64,000 nt of DNA. Origin: Sinorhizobium terangae. GTDB lineage: Bacteria > Pseudomonadota > Alphaproteobacteria > Rhizobiales > Rhizobiaceae. Of the stretch, positions 33,730 to 42,389 are shown one piece after another. The stretch lies in contig NZ_WITC01000019.1 of the NCBI RefSeq assembly GCF_009601505.1, positions 1 to 64,000 of the forward strand. The letters are read 5' to 3'. The stretch's first letter is position 1. Every line of letters begins with the position of its first letter. A program made the translations under genes and the position numbers. The notes under the pieces were generated by a model. That model had not been told where the DNA came from. It saw only the letters and a list, made by a program, of their open reading frames with translations, and made no database searches.

Positions 33730-34782
33730 TCAGATCCCCAACATCCGCCGGTTCGCCGCCTCGTCCGTTCCGCTGTCGGCGAAATCGTCGAAAGCCTTTT
33801 CCGTGACGCGGATGATGTGCGCCTTGACGAACTCAGCGCCTTCCCGTGCGCCGTCTTCCGGATGCTTCAGGCAGCACTCCCACTCGACGACGGCCCAGCC
33901 GGCAAAATCATTGGCGGCCATCTTCGAGAAGACCGCGCCGAAATCGACCTGGCCATCGCCAAGCGAGCGGAAGCGGCCGGCGCGCTTCACCCAGCCCTGA
34001 TAGCCGCCATAGACACCCTGCCGGCCGGTGGGATTGAACTCCGCGTCCTTGACGTGGAACATGCGGATCCGGTCCTTGTAGATGTCGATATTGTCGAGAT
34101 AGTCCAGGCACTGCAGCACGTAGTGCGACGGATCGTAGAGCATGCAGGCGCGGGCGTGGTTGCCGGTACGTTCCAGAAACATCTCGTAGGTGATGCCGTC
34201 GTGGAGGTCCTCGCCCGGGTGAATTTCGTAGCAGACATCGACGCCGCAATCCTCGGCATGATCGAGGATCGGCTTCCATCGCCGGGCAAGCTCGTCGAAG
34301 GCGGCCTCAACGAGACCCGCGGGACGCTGCGGCCAGGGATAGACGAAGGGCCAGGCAAGCGCCCCGGAGAAACTCGCCATGGCATTCAGGCCGAGATTGC
34401 ACGACGCCGTCAGCGCCATCTTCACCTGTTCCACCGCCCATTGCTGGCGCGCCTTCGGGTTGCCACGCACTTCCGGCGCGGCAAAGCCGTCGAAAGCCTC
34501 GTCATAGGCCGGGTGCACGGCGACCAACTGGCCCTGCAGATGGGTCGAGAGCTCGGTGATCTCGACGCCGTTGTCGCGCGCCTTTCCGGCGACCTCGTCG
34601 CAATAGGTCTTGGACTCGGCAGCCTTCCTCAGGTCGAACAGCCGTCCGTCCCAGCTTGGGATCTGCACGCCCTTGTAGCCGCAGTCGGCCGCCCATTTGG
34701 TAATCGAGTCCCAGGAATTGAACGGAGCCGTGTCACCGGCGAACTGCGCAAGAAAAAGCCCTGGGCCCTTGATGGTCTTCAT
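33730..34782 (-). CDS. Sugar phosphate isomerase/epimerase (AP endonuclease-fold TIM barrel)
   Basis: A 350-aa TIM-barrel protein of the xylose isomerase-like superfamily. Metal-binding positions are suggested by V-C-Y-E-I-H-P-G-E-D near residue 198, Y-D-P-S-H-Y-V near residue 236, F-H-V-K-D-A-E near residue 261 and V-E-W-E-C-C near residue 314. The ATG at 34782 follows GGAGG at 10 bases. It lies about 150 bp upstream of the Gfo/Idh/MocA gene and is probably in the same transcription unit. Confidence 0.88.
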   Translation of the reverse strand: MKTIKGPGLFLAQFAGDTAPFNSWDSITKWAADCGYKGVQIPSWDGRLFDLRKAAESKTYCDEVAGKARDNGVEITELSTHLQGQLVAVHPAYDEAFDGFAAPEVRGNPKARQQWAVEQVKMALTASCNLGLNAMASFSGALAWPFVYPWPQRPAGLVEAAFDELARRWKPILDHAEDCGVDVCYEIHPGEDLHDGITYEMFLERTGNHARACMLYDPSHYVLQCLDYLDNIDIYKDRIRMFHVKDAEFNPTGRQGVYGGYQGWVKRAGRFRSLGDGQVDFGAVFSKMAANDFAGWAVVEWECCLKHPEDGAREGAEFVKAHIIRVTEKAFDDFADSGTDEAANRRMLGI

Positions 34783-34875
34783 CCCGATTTTCCTCCCTAG
34801 ATCACGATTCCGGCCCGCATGACCGGTTGCTGGAAAAGGTGCGGCCGCACCCAATTTTCGCGATTGCTGATAGAC

Positions 34876-34889
34876 CTGAAACGTTGCAG
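34876..34889 (-). promoter_or_regulatory. LacI-like operator candidate CTGAAACGTTGCAG
   Basis: A 14-bp dyad centred on AACGTT with one mismatched pair (6 of 7 pairs match), 94 bases upstream of the isomerase/epimerase start. A central CG is typical of LacI-family operators. Which repressor would use it is unknown; neither LacI gene in the window has the same site upstream of itself. Confidence 0.35.
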
Positions 34890-35000
34890 GAGGCAGAAGC
34901 TAACAGATTTTTCACGAGGGGCAATCCCGCTTCTCCATATCGTGCAAGCCGCATTTTCGGTCCTCGCCAAAGCGCATGGCCATGTATTCGAGTGAGAAGG

Positions 35001-35026
35001 TGGGCGCTCCGCAACAGGAGCGCCCA
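35001..35026 (-). terminator. Hairpin downstream of xylA
   Basis: Ten-base arms TGGGCGCTCC and GGAGCGCCCA with a 6-nt loop, 13 bases beyond the xylA stop on the minus strand. The following sequence (CCTTCTC) has few U residues, so termination may be partial. Confidence 0.6.
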
Positions 35027-35039
35027 TCGCTTGCAGCGG

Positions 35040-36350
35040 TCAGACGTAGCGGTTGACCACGTTCTCGAGGAGTTCCTGCTTGCCCGACTTCGGCTGTGGA
35101 TTGAGGTCGGCCTTCAGCACCCAGGCCTCGATCTCGTCGAGCGAGAAACCGCCGTCGAGCATCTTCTTGGCCTCCGGCACGTTCCAGCCGGCATAGCGCT
35201 TTTCAAGCGGCGCCGAGAGCGCCTTGTCCTCGATCATCTTCGCCGCCGCCTTGAGACCGCGCGCGCAACAATCCATGCCGCCGATATGGCCGATCAGCAG
35301 GTCTTCCGGATCAAGCGACTGACGGCGGAGCTTAGCATCGAAATTGGTGCCGCCGGTCTTGAAGCCGCCGCCCGCGAGCACGTGGTAGTAAGCAAGCGCC
35401 ATTTCCGGAACGTTGTTCGGGAACTGGTCGGTATCCCAGCCGGACTGGTAGTCGTTGCGGTTCATGTCGATCGAGCCGAAGATACCGAGCGCGTTGGCGA
35501 GCGCCAGCTCATGCTCGAAGGAGTGGCCGGCCAGAATCGCGTGGCCCTGCTCGATATTGACCTTCACCTCGTTCTCGAGGCCGTACTTCTTCAGGAAGCC
35601 ATAGACCGTGGCGACGTCGAAATCGTACTGGTGCTTCGTCGGCTCCTGCGGCTTCGGCTCGATCAAGATCGTACCCTTGAAGCCGATCTTGTGCTTGTAC
35701 TCGACCACCAGGTTGACGAAGCGGCCGAGCTGGTCGAGTTCGCGCTTGAGATCGGTGTTAAGCAGCGTCTCGTAGCCTTCGCGTCCGCCCCAGAGAACAT
35801 AGTTCTCGCCGCCGAGTTTCTGCGTCGCGTCGATGCAGGTCTTCACCGTTGCTGCGGCAAAGGCGAAAACGTCCGGATCCGGATTGGTCGCCGCACCCGA
35901 CATGTAGCGCCGGTTCGAGAAGAGGTTCGCCGTGCCCCAGAGCAGCTTGACGCCGGTTTCGGTCTGCTTCTTCGCGAAATGGTCGACGATCTCGTTGAGG
36001 TTGCTGGTGTTCTCGGCGAAGTTTTTGCCCTCCGGTCGCACGTCCGCGTCGTGGAAGCAGTAAAACGGCACGCCGAGAAGCTGGAAGAACTCGAAGGCGA
36101 CGTCGGCCTTCAGCTTCGCCGCATCCATCGTGTCCTTGAACCAGGGACGCTCGAATGTCTGGCCGCCGAAGGGATCGCCGCCCGGCCAGACGAAGGTGTG
36201 CCAATAGGCGACGGCAAAGCGAAGGTGATCCTCCATGCGCTTGCCGAGAACGATTTCGTCCGGATTGTAGTGGCGGAAGGCGAGCGGATTGCTGCTCTCC
36301 GGCCCCTCATATTTGATCTTCGCGATATCGCCGAAAAATCCCGTGCTCAC
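35040..36350 (-). CDS. xylA: Xylose isomerase
   Basis: A 436-aa enzyme converting D-xylose to D-xylulose. Characteristic motifs are [10 protein letters not shown] near residue 102, I-E-P-K-P-Q-E-P near residue 232, [14 protein letters not shown] near residue 269, and S-I-D-M-N-R-N-D near residue 293. I set the start at the GTG at 36350, because GAGGAG lies seven bases upstream and the family N-terminus begins there; the frame is open for 35 more codons. xylB and its regulator lie upstream, separated by an opposing small gene. Confidence 0.95.
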   Translation of the reverse strand: MSTGFFGDIAKIKYEGPESSNPLAFRHYNPDEIVLGKRMEDHLRFAVAYWHTFVWPGGDPFGGQTFERPWFKDTMDAAKLKADVAFEFFQLLGVPFYCFHDADVRPEGKNFAENTSNLNEIVDHFAKKQTETGVKLLWGTANLFSNRRYMSGAATNPDPDVFAFAAATVKTCIDATQKLGGENYVLWGGREGYETLLNTDLKRELDQLGRFVNLVVEYKHKIGFKGTILIEPKPQEPTKHQYDFDVATVYGFLKKYGLENEVKVNIEQGHAILAGHSFEHELALANALGIFGSIDMNRNDYQSGWDTDQFPNNVPEMALAYYHVLAGGGFKTGGTNFDAKLRRQSLDPEDLLIGHIGGMDCCARGLKAAAKMIEDKALSAPLEKRYAGWNVPEAKKMLDGGFSLDEIEAWVLKADLNPQPKSGKQELLENVVNRYV

Positions 36351-36483
36351 GACCTTGCTCCTCTCATGGATGATGGATCGCCGGCGCCAAGCGGCCCCGG
36401 CCATTACGTGGAAGGTAATTGGTTTCATTCCCTCGATCGCCGACAGTCGGCCCATCGAAACGCAAACCGAAGGGAAAATTCCG

Positions 36484-36843
36484 ATGCACGACCTCGATCA
36501 CATTGCCGAAGCCTATATTGCCGCCTGGAACGAGACCGATGCCGCAAAGCGCGGCCCGCTCGTCGAAAGGGCGTTCACGCCGGAGATCGGCTATCGCGAC
36601 CCGGTCATGCAGGGTGAGGGCCATGAGGCGATCAGTACGCTTATTGCCGGCGTGCAACACCAGTTCCCCGGCTTCCGCTTCGCCCTCAAGGGCAAACCGG
36701 ACGGGTTCGCCGACACGATCCGCTTTTCCTGGACACTCGGGCCGAACGGAACCTCCGTCATCGAGGGCACGGATTTCGGCCTCATCGAGGATGGCCGGCT
36801 GAAACTGGTGACCGGCTTCCTCGACAAGATCCCGGCGCAATAG
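36484..36843 (+). CDS. NTF2-like (SnoaL-type) fold protein
   Basis: A 119-aa protein with the small cone-shaped NTF2-like fold. It has A-Y-I-A-A-W-N-E-T near residue 10, the [13 protein letters not shown] segment, and [15 protein letters not shown] and I-E-G-T-D-F-G-L strands. AAGGG lies about nine bases before the ATG. It is oriented opposite to its flanking xylA and xylB genes and sits between them. A catalytic role is not established. Confidence 0.75.
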   Translation: MHDLDHIAEAYIAAWNETDAAKRGPLVERAFTPEIGYRDPVMQGEGHEAISTLIAGVQHQFPGFRFALKGKPDGFADTIRFSWTLGPNGTSVIEGTDFGLIEDGRLKLVTGFLDKIPAQ

Positions 36844-36871
36844 GCGAGACTTGACCTGACACGCGACTTTG

Positions 36872-36891
36872 GCGGCGCACCCGTGCGCCGC
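36872..36891. terminator. Hairpin between convergent NTF2-like gene and xylB
   Basis: Perfect 9-bp arms GCGGCGCAC and GTGCGCCGC separated by 2 nt lie in the 77-bp convergent gap and could serve both strands. No strong T-tract is present on either side. Confidence 0.45.
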
Positions 36892-36920
36892 TCGGTCGCT
36901 GCCGGATGTGCCGCGGCTGA

Positions 36921-38375
36921 TCATAGCGTCGCATCCCTGATCGCCGGATAGAGGCGACGATAACGCTGATAGGCATCCTCATAGGCCGAAACCAACGACG
37001 CTTCCGGCGCGATTGTTTCGGCCGTTGCCGGTGCGAAGCAGGTTGCGACAGGATCGGCGCCGGTCGCAGCGATGAGCCCGAGCCGCGCGGCACCGAAAGC
37101 CGCACCGAAATCGCCGTCCGCCGGCAGGTCGACCGGCAGGCTGAGCGCCGTTGCGATCGACTTCAGCCAGTAGCGTGAGCGCGAACCGCCGCCGATCGCG
37201 GTCACGCGCTGGAGCTTCGTGCCGGCCGCGCGGAGCGCCTCCAGGCTGTCGCGGATGGCGAAGGAGACGCCTTCGAGCACCGCCTGCGTCAGCACCGCAC
37301 GCGAGCTTTCGTGGCCGAGTCCCGCAAAGGCGCCGCGGATCGCCGCATCATTGTGTGGCGTGCGCTCGCCGGAAAGATAGGGAAGGAACGTGACGGAGCC
37401 GGGCGCTTTCAGGACGTCGCCGAGTTCACTGGTGAGTTCTGCGGCACTCTTGCCGGTGACGCCCGAATGCCAGTTGAGCGCATCGGTCGCCGAGAGGATG
37501 ACACCCATCTGGTGCCAGGTGTTCGGCAGCGCGTGGCAGAAGGCATGGACTGCGCTTTCCGGATTGGGAAGGTAGCTCGCATTGGCGGCGAAAAGCACGC
37601 CGGAAGTGCCGAGCGACACGAACGCTTGCCCCTCGGCGACCGTGCCCATGCCACAGGCAGAGGCCGCATTGTCGCCGGCGCCGCCGGCAACGACGACTCC
37701 CGCGCCCATACCCCAGCGGCTCGCAAGCTCCGGCCGGAGCGAGCCGGAGCTGTCCGTGCCCTCGACGAGATCCGGCATCTGCCGTTCTTCGAGATGGGTC
37801 GCCGCCAGGAGGCTCTCCGACCATTTGCGCTGACCCGTGTCGAGCCAGGATGTGCCGGCGGAATCGGACATTTCCGACATATGTTCGCCGGTCAGCCACA
37901 GGCGGAGATAATCCTTGGGGAGCAGGACCCAGCGCACCTTGGTGAAAATTTCCGGCTCGTTCTCGCGCACCCAGGCGAGCTTCGGAGCGGTGAAACCCGG
38001 AAAAACGATATTGCCGGTCAGGGCACGGAACTGCGGGTCGCTGTCGAGGACCGCGGCCTGGCGGAAGCTGCGGGTATCGTTCCACAGAATGCAGGGACGA
38101 AGCACCGCGTCATTCTCGTCGAGCAGCGTCGCGCCGTGCATCTGGCCGGAGAGGCCGATGCCGCGGACGGCGGCAAGCGCGTCCGGATGCGCCGTCTTGA
38201 GGCCGGCAATCGCCTCCTCCGTGGCGCGGATCCAGTCGGCCGGATCCTGCTCCGACCAGCCGGGATGCGGCCGGGAAACGTTGAGCGCTCCCGATGCCGA
38301 GCCGATGATCTTCTGCTCGCCATCGATCAGCATCGCCTTGACACCGGACGTGCCGAGATCCAGTCCGAGATACAT
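36921..38375 (-). CDS. xylB: Xylulokinase
   Basis: A 484-aa FGGY-family kinase that phosphorylates D-xylulose to xylulose 5-phosphate for the pentose phosphate pathway. The ATP/substrate motif L-G-L-D-L-G-T-S-G-V-K is at the N-terminus. G-I-G-L-S-G-Q-M-H-G-A-T follows near residue 72, and the C-terminal G-G-G-S-R-S-R-Y-W signature is near residue 397. AGGAGG precedes the ATG. It begins 10 bp after the LacI-family regulator gene, so the two form an operon. Confidence 0.95.
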   Translation of the reverse strand: MYLGLDLGTSGVKAMLIDGEQKIIGSASGALNVSRPHPGWSEQDPADWIRATEEAIAGLKTAHPDALAAVRGIGLSGQMHGATLLDENDAVLRPCILWNDTRSFRQAAVLDSDPQFRALTGNIVFPGFTAPKLAWVRENEPEIFTKVRWVLLPKDYLRLWLTGEHMSEMSDSAGTSWLDTGQRKWSESLLAATHLEERQMPDLVEGTDSSGSLRPELASRWGMGAGVVVAGGAGDNAASACGMGTVAEGQAFVSLGTSGVLFAANASYLPNPESAVHAFCHALPNTWHQMGVILSATDALNWHSGVTGKSAAELTSELGDVLKAPGSVTFLPYLSGERTPHNDAAIRGAFAGLGHESSRAVLTQAVLEGVSFAIRDSLEALRAAGTKLQRVTAIGGGSRSRYWLKSIATALSLPVDLPADGDFGAAFGAARLGLIAATGADPVATCFAPATAETIAPEASLVSAYEDAYQRYRRLYPAIRDATL

Positions 38376-38385
38376 GGGTGTCCTC

Positions 38386-39423
38386 CTATGCCTGCTCGAT
38401 CGGCAGGTTGTCCTTCAGGAAAATGTCGATGCGGATGCGTTCCTGCGCCTCGATCACGGCGAGCCCGTCGGCCTTGGCCTTCAGAACGCGGATCGCGCTT
38501 CTCACCTCGTGCCCGGCATCCTGGTTGAGCACGGCGTCGATCGTGCCGGAGCTAAGCGCGGCGCGGCTGTGCGGCGTCAGCTCGTGGGCGATGGTGCAGA
38601 TCGTCTTGCTCTTGCCGGTCTGCTCGAGCGCAGCGACGAGACCGCGATTGCCGGCACCGAGGCTGTAGATGCCCGCCAGATCCGGCTCGCGCTCGATAAG
38701 CGCGCGCACCAGCTTTTCGACGAGGACCGGATCATCCTGTCCCTCGATCACCGGAAGCAGCTGGCGCGCCGGAAATTCCTCGGCCATGACGGCGCTGAAA
38801 CCCTCCAGCCGCTCGCGATGGTCGCGCACGAGCATCGAGCCAGCCAGCACGGCGATCGGACCCGCACGGCCACCGGTAAAGCGGCCCATCAAGGTTCCGG
38901 CCGTGCGTCCAGCCGCAATGTTGTCGACGCCGGCAAAATGGTCGCGTCCCGATCCCGGCAGGTCCGACACGAGCGTTACGACCGTAATGCCGGTGTCCCG
39001 CAGTTGCTTCACCGCTTCGGCCACCTCGGGCGCGTCGACGGCGACGACCGCAATCCCGGCCGGCCGGCGCTGATGCGCCTCCCATAGCGCCTGCACGAGG
39101 GCCTGCGCGTCAAAGGCCGGCACGGGAAGAATGGTGATCTGCGTTCGCTCTGAAGCGGACCGCGCCATTGCGGCACGCACCTCGCCCTCGAGACCGCGCA
39201 TGAAGGAATTATCGCCCTCCGGCAGGATGAATACGAGGGGGTAGTTACGACCCTTGGCGAGGTTGGCGGCGGCGACGTCGCGCACATAGCCGAGCGTGGC
39301 AATCGCGCGCTCGACCTTGTCACGCGTGACGCTTCTCACACCGGGGCGATTGTTGAGAACCCGGTCGACCGTCGCCAGGCTGACGCCCGCTTTCGCTGCG
39401 ATATCGTGAACCGTTGGTCGCAT
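38386..39423 (-). CDS. LacI-family regulator of the xyl genes
   Basis: A 345-aa repressor. The helix-turn-helix is V-H-D-I-A-A-K-A-G-V-S-L-A-T-V-D-R-V-L-N-N in two overlapping parts (about 5-25), followed by a periplasmic-binding-protein-like domain. G-G-R-A-G-P-I-A-V-L-A-G-S and D-A-G-H-E-V-R-S-A are like the DNA-binding regulators that carry ribose-type sensor domains. Operon position with xylB and a 24-bp near-perfect palindrome just upstream support self-regulation and control of xylose use. The inducer is inferred, not shown. Confidence 0.88.
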   Translation of the reverse strand: MRPTVHDIAAKAGVSLATVDRVLNNRPGVRSVTRDKVERAIATLGYVRDVAAANLAKGRNYPLVFILPEGDNSFMRGLEGEVRAAMARSASERTQITILPVPAFDAQALVQALWEAHQRRPAGIAVVAVDAPEVAEAVKQLRDTGITVVTLVSDLPGSGRDHFAGVDNIAAGRTAGTLMGRFTGGRAGPIAVLAGSMLVRDHRERLEGFSAVMAEEFPARQLLPVIEGQDDPVLVEKLVRALIEREPDLAGIYSLGAGNRGLVAALEQTGKSKTICTIAHELTPHSRAALSSGTIDAVLNQDAGHEVRSAIRVLKAKADGLAVIEAQERIRIDIFLKDNLPIEQA

Positions 39424-39453
39424 CCCTTCCTCCCCGGGAACCCCTTAGAGGAA

Positions 39454-39477
39454 TTTTTGATGTACGTAAATCAAAAA
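39454..39477 (-). promoter_or_regulatory. 24-bp palindromic operator of LacI-xylB operon
   Basis: Outer arms TTTTTGAT and ATCAAAAA surround a TACGTA core, with a single mismatched pair (11 of 12 pairs match). It lies 31 bases upstream of the LacI-family ATG. The central CG and symmetric AT-rich arms fit a LacI-family site. I saw no second copy upstream of xylA. Confidence 0.7.
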
Positions 39478-39528
39478 GTCAGAGCCCGTGGACGAAACCG
39501 GATCTGCCATCTTCCGGCGGAGGTTTTT

Positions 39529-40647
39529 TTAGCTGGAACGTTTGCTGAAGGCGCGGGTGAAAACGATGCGGCCAGCCTCGCCCTGAGCTTCGCCGAAAGC
39601 GACGTCCATGAAGGCGTCCGTGATGCGAACGACGGCAAAGCCGCCGAGATAGGCCGCCTTCGGCTTGAAAAGATCGATCCCGTCGGCGCGGTACGCCATG
39701 ACCAGGTTATGTTCATGCCCGTGGAAGAGGCCGACAACGTTGTAGCCCTTTAGCACGTCGAGTAACGTCTGGCGCTGCTCCGGGCCCCACCAATGAGGTC
39801 TCCCCTCTCCCCGATCATCGAAGGCCTCCGCCGTCGTGTCCCAGACCTCCGTTGAAAACGGGTCCCAGCCATAATGCTGGAACAGCACGACCGGCCGGCC
39901 ATCGGCGGCGTAGTATGCAAGGTCCCCCTTGAGCCAGCCGAGGCCGCTCACCGCGCCCTTGTTCTCGTCGCCGCCGAAGCGCTGCAGTTGGACCAGATGG
40001 AGGCCACCCCAGTCCCAGGAATAGTTGTCCGACAACGGATCGTAATTCGTCACCGGCACGGGCGGCTTGTAGAACACGGTCTGGCGGTGGGTAAGCTCCA
40101 CATAATCGCGCAGCTCCTGACGGTACCAGTCGACGTTCGGAGGCGGGCCGTCCTGGTCGAGATCGTGGTTCCCGAGCCCGACATAGGCGGGAAAGTGAAT
40201 GTGCTGCGGACCCGGACCTTGCTCGTACCGGCTCTGGAACTGCTGCAGCTGCCGTCCCTCGCGCGGCTGGCGAACCTGACCGCCGCCATCGTCGGTGATG
40301 TCCCCGCCGAGAACAAGGCCGAGCGGGCGGCCGATTTTCTGCCCGGCACTAGCGAGGCCGCTTGGCTCCCCGTCGATCGTCGCCGGCCAGTTCTGCACGG
40401 AAATTGCGTTGAGCGCCGCGACATGGCGCAAGAGGCTGGCGTCGGTCTTGCCCTCCGCCTCGCAGTCCGGCGCCAGCCCTTCGGTGGAAACGATGCAGGC
40501 GTGGATGTCTGCGGAGAAGAGAAAGGTGGCGTCGACCGGGGGCCACGCGTTGGCTGCACGGATACGAGCGCCGATCGACAGACCCGCGCCTGCAGCTGCC
40601 GCGAGAAAGGTGCGCCGGGACAGACCGCAGCAATCCGGATTGCTCAC
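39529..40647 (-). CDS. Tat-exported metallophosphoesterase
   Basis: A 372-aa calcineurin-like phosphoesterase. The N-terminus carries a twin-arginine signal (L-S-R-R-T-F-L-A-A-A-A, then a hydrophobic core, cleaved near A-N-A). Metal-binding motifs are F-S-A-D-I-H-A, V-L-G-G-D-I-T-D-D, G-L-G-N-H-D-L-D and F-H-G-H-E-H-N. The start was set at the GTG at 40647, which has GGGAGG eight bases upstream; earlier in-frame ATGs lack a ribosome site. The periplasmic substrate is unknown. Confidence 0.82.
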   Translation of the reverse strand: MSNPDCCGLSRRTFLAAAAGAGLSIGARIRAANAWPPVDATFLFSADIHACIVSTEGLAPDCEAEGKTDASLLRHVAALNAISVQNWPATIDGEPSGLASAGQKIGRPLGLVLGGDITDDGGGQVRQPREGRQLQQFQSRYEQGPGPQHIHFPAYVGLGNHDLDQDGPPPNVDWYRQELRDYVELTHRQTVFYKPPVPVTNYDPLSDNYSWDWGGLHLVQLQRFGGDENKGAVSGLGWLKGDLAYYAADGRPVVLFQHYGWDPFSTEVWDTTAEAFDDRGEGRPHWWGPEQRQTLLDVLKGYNVVGLFHGHEHNLVMAYRADGIDLFKPKAAYLGGFAVVRITDAFMDVAFGEAQGEAGRIVFTRAFSKRSS

Positions 40648-40770
40648 GCTGAACACCTCCCGCAGCGAAGTCCCGCTTCCGGCACGACCGGAATTGGATA
40701 GCCCATCAGCCTCATCCGCCATGGAGTGTGCAGTACGCGATGCGGCACGTAAAGCGCGCCGCATGTACCG

Positions 40771-42360
40771 TCAGTGGCCGCTGCCGCCGGGGCCGGCGCC
40801 CTGCGGCTTGCTGATCATCATGACGCCGATGATCAGCGACAGGAACAGCACCGTCAGGATCACGAAGACGTCGACAAAGGACAGGATCACCGCCTGCTTC
40901 TGAACCATCGCCGCCAGTTGCTTGATCGCGATCGTCGCTCCATCGAGGCCATGCGCAGTAAAATTCGAGGCCATGTTGCGGAGCTGCTCGACCGCCTCCG
41001 GGTTGCCCCACTGGATGTGCTCGGCAAGCCGGGCATAGTGGAAATCCTGGCGCTGCGTCAGGATGGTGTTGATGACCGCAAGGCCGACGGCGCCGCCGAG
41101 GTTGCGCGTCAGGTTATAGAGGCCGGACGCATTGCGTATGCGGGCGGGCGGCAGCGTGCCGAGCGCGATGTTGTTGATCGGCACCATGCAGAGCATCAGC
41201 GAGCAGCCGCGCAGGATCTGCGGCACGAGCAGTTCCCAGAAATCCCAGTCGGCGGTCAATTGGCTCATCGTCCAAGTGCCGGCCGCAAAGCCGGCAAAGC
41301 CGACGGTCATCAGCACCCGCGGGTCGAGTCGACCCGAAAGAAAGCCGGCGACCGGCGCCGTGAAGAACATTGCAAGGCCGGAGACGAACATGGTCTCGCC
41401 GATCATCAGCGAATCGTAGCCGCGGATGCGCCCGAGATAGAGCGGGTAGAGATAGGTAAGACCATAAAGGCCGATGCCCATGACGAAGGAGAAGAGCGAG
41501 CCGAAGGCGAAGTTGCGATTGCTGAAAGCCCTGAGATCGACCACCGGGAACTCGACCTTGAAGGCGCGGTAGAAGAACACGGCGGCAGCAAGCGCTGCGG
41601 CAACCGCGCCGATAACGATATGGTCGTCATTGAACCAGTCGTTGGCATTGCCCTCCTCCAGCACATATTCGAGCGAGCCGAGGAAAACCGCCATGGAGAT
41701 GAGCCCCCACCAGTCGAACTTCTTCATCAGCCCCAGCTCGGGCTTGTCGAAGTCGATGAAGGTCCACGTGAGCGTCGCGACGATGATGCCGGGAATGACG
41801 TTGACAAGGAACAGCCAATGCCAGGAGAAGGCGTGGCTGAGATAGCCGCCGACCGTCGGCCCGATGGTGGGCGCAAGCGTTGCGATGAGGCCGATGATCG
41901 GCGACACGACATTGCGCTTCGACGGCGGGAAGATCGTGAAAGCGGCGGCGAAGACCGATGGGATCATGCCGCCGCCAATAAAGCCCTGGATCGCCCGATA
42001 GACGATCATCTGGTCGATATTGGTGGCGGTCGCCGCAAGTGCGCTCGATGCGGTGAACCCGGCCGCGGCGACGGAAAACAGCACCCGCGTCGAGACGATG
42101 CGGGCGAGCGTGCCCGACAACGGGATCATGATGACTTCGGCGATGAGATAGGCGGTCTGCACCCAGCCGATCTCGTCCGATCCGGCCGAAAGGCCGGCCT
42201 GGATCTCGGCGAGCGAGGCCGACACGATCTGAATGTCGAGGATCGCCATGAACATGCCGACCACCATCGCAAAGAAGGCGATCAGCCGTCTCGGGTCCAT
42301 ATGTTCCTCGGCTCTGGGCGCGCTTGCTGCGACCGAGCCTGCCGTTGCCGTTGCGGTCAT
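40771..42360 (-). CDS. emrB: MFS multidrug efflux permease EmrB (DHA2)
   Basis: A 529-aa, 14-helix major facilitator of the DHA2 drug:H+ antiporter family. The L-D-I-Q-I-V-S-A-S-L-A-E-I-Q motif lies in helix 1, and the Q-T-A-Y-L-I-A-E-V-I-M-I-P-L-S-G motif follows in helix 2. It starts 29 bp after emrA and forms the inner-membrane part of an EmrAB-type pump. The ATG at 42360 has AGGAG eight bases upstream and was preferred to a GTG nine bases earlier. This locus type in Sinorhizobium is reported as flavonoid-responsive (from memory). Confidence 0.92.
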   Translation of the reverse strand: MTATATAGSVAASAPRAEEHMDPRRLIAFFAMVVGMFMAILDIQIVSASLAEIQAGLSAGSDEIGWVQTAYLIAEVIMIPLSGTLARIVSTRVLFSVAAAGFTASSALAATATNIDQMIVYRAIQGFIGGGMIPSVFAAAFTIFPPSKRNVVSPIIGLIATLAPTIGPTVGGYLSHAFSWHWLFLVNVIPGIIVATLTWTFIDFDKPELGLMKKFDWWGLISMAVFLGSLEYVLEEGNANDWFNDDHIVIGAVAAALAAAVFFYRAFKVEFPVVDLRAFSNRNFAFGSLFSFVMGIGLYGLTYLYPLYLGRIRGYDSLMIGETMFVSGLAMFFTAPVAGFLSGRLDPRVLMTVGFAGFAAGTWTMSQLTADWDFWELLVPQILRGCSLMLCMVPINNIALGTLPPARIRNASGLYNLTRNLGGAVGLAVINTILTQRQDFHYARLAEHIQWGNPEAVEQLRNMASNFTAHGLDGATIAIKQLAAMVQKQAVILSFVDVFVILTVLFLSLIIGVMMISKPQGAGPGGSGH

Positions 42361-42389
42361 CTCCGCCACTCCTCGTCCGCTATGCGGCC

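Noticed and set aside
34827..36617. 596-codon open frame opposite xylA
   Set aside because: xylA on the other strand is certain. The plus-strand product has shadow-type composition and no domain.
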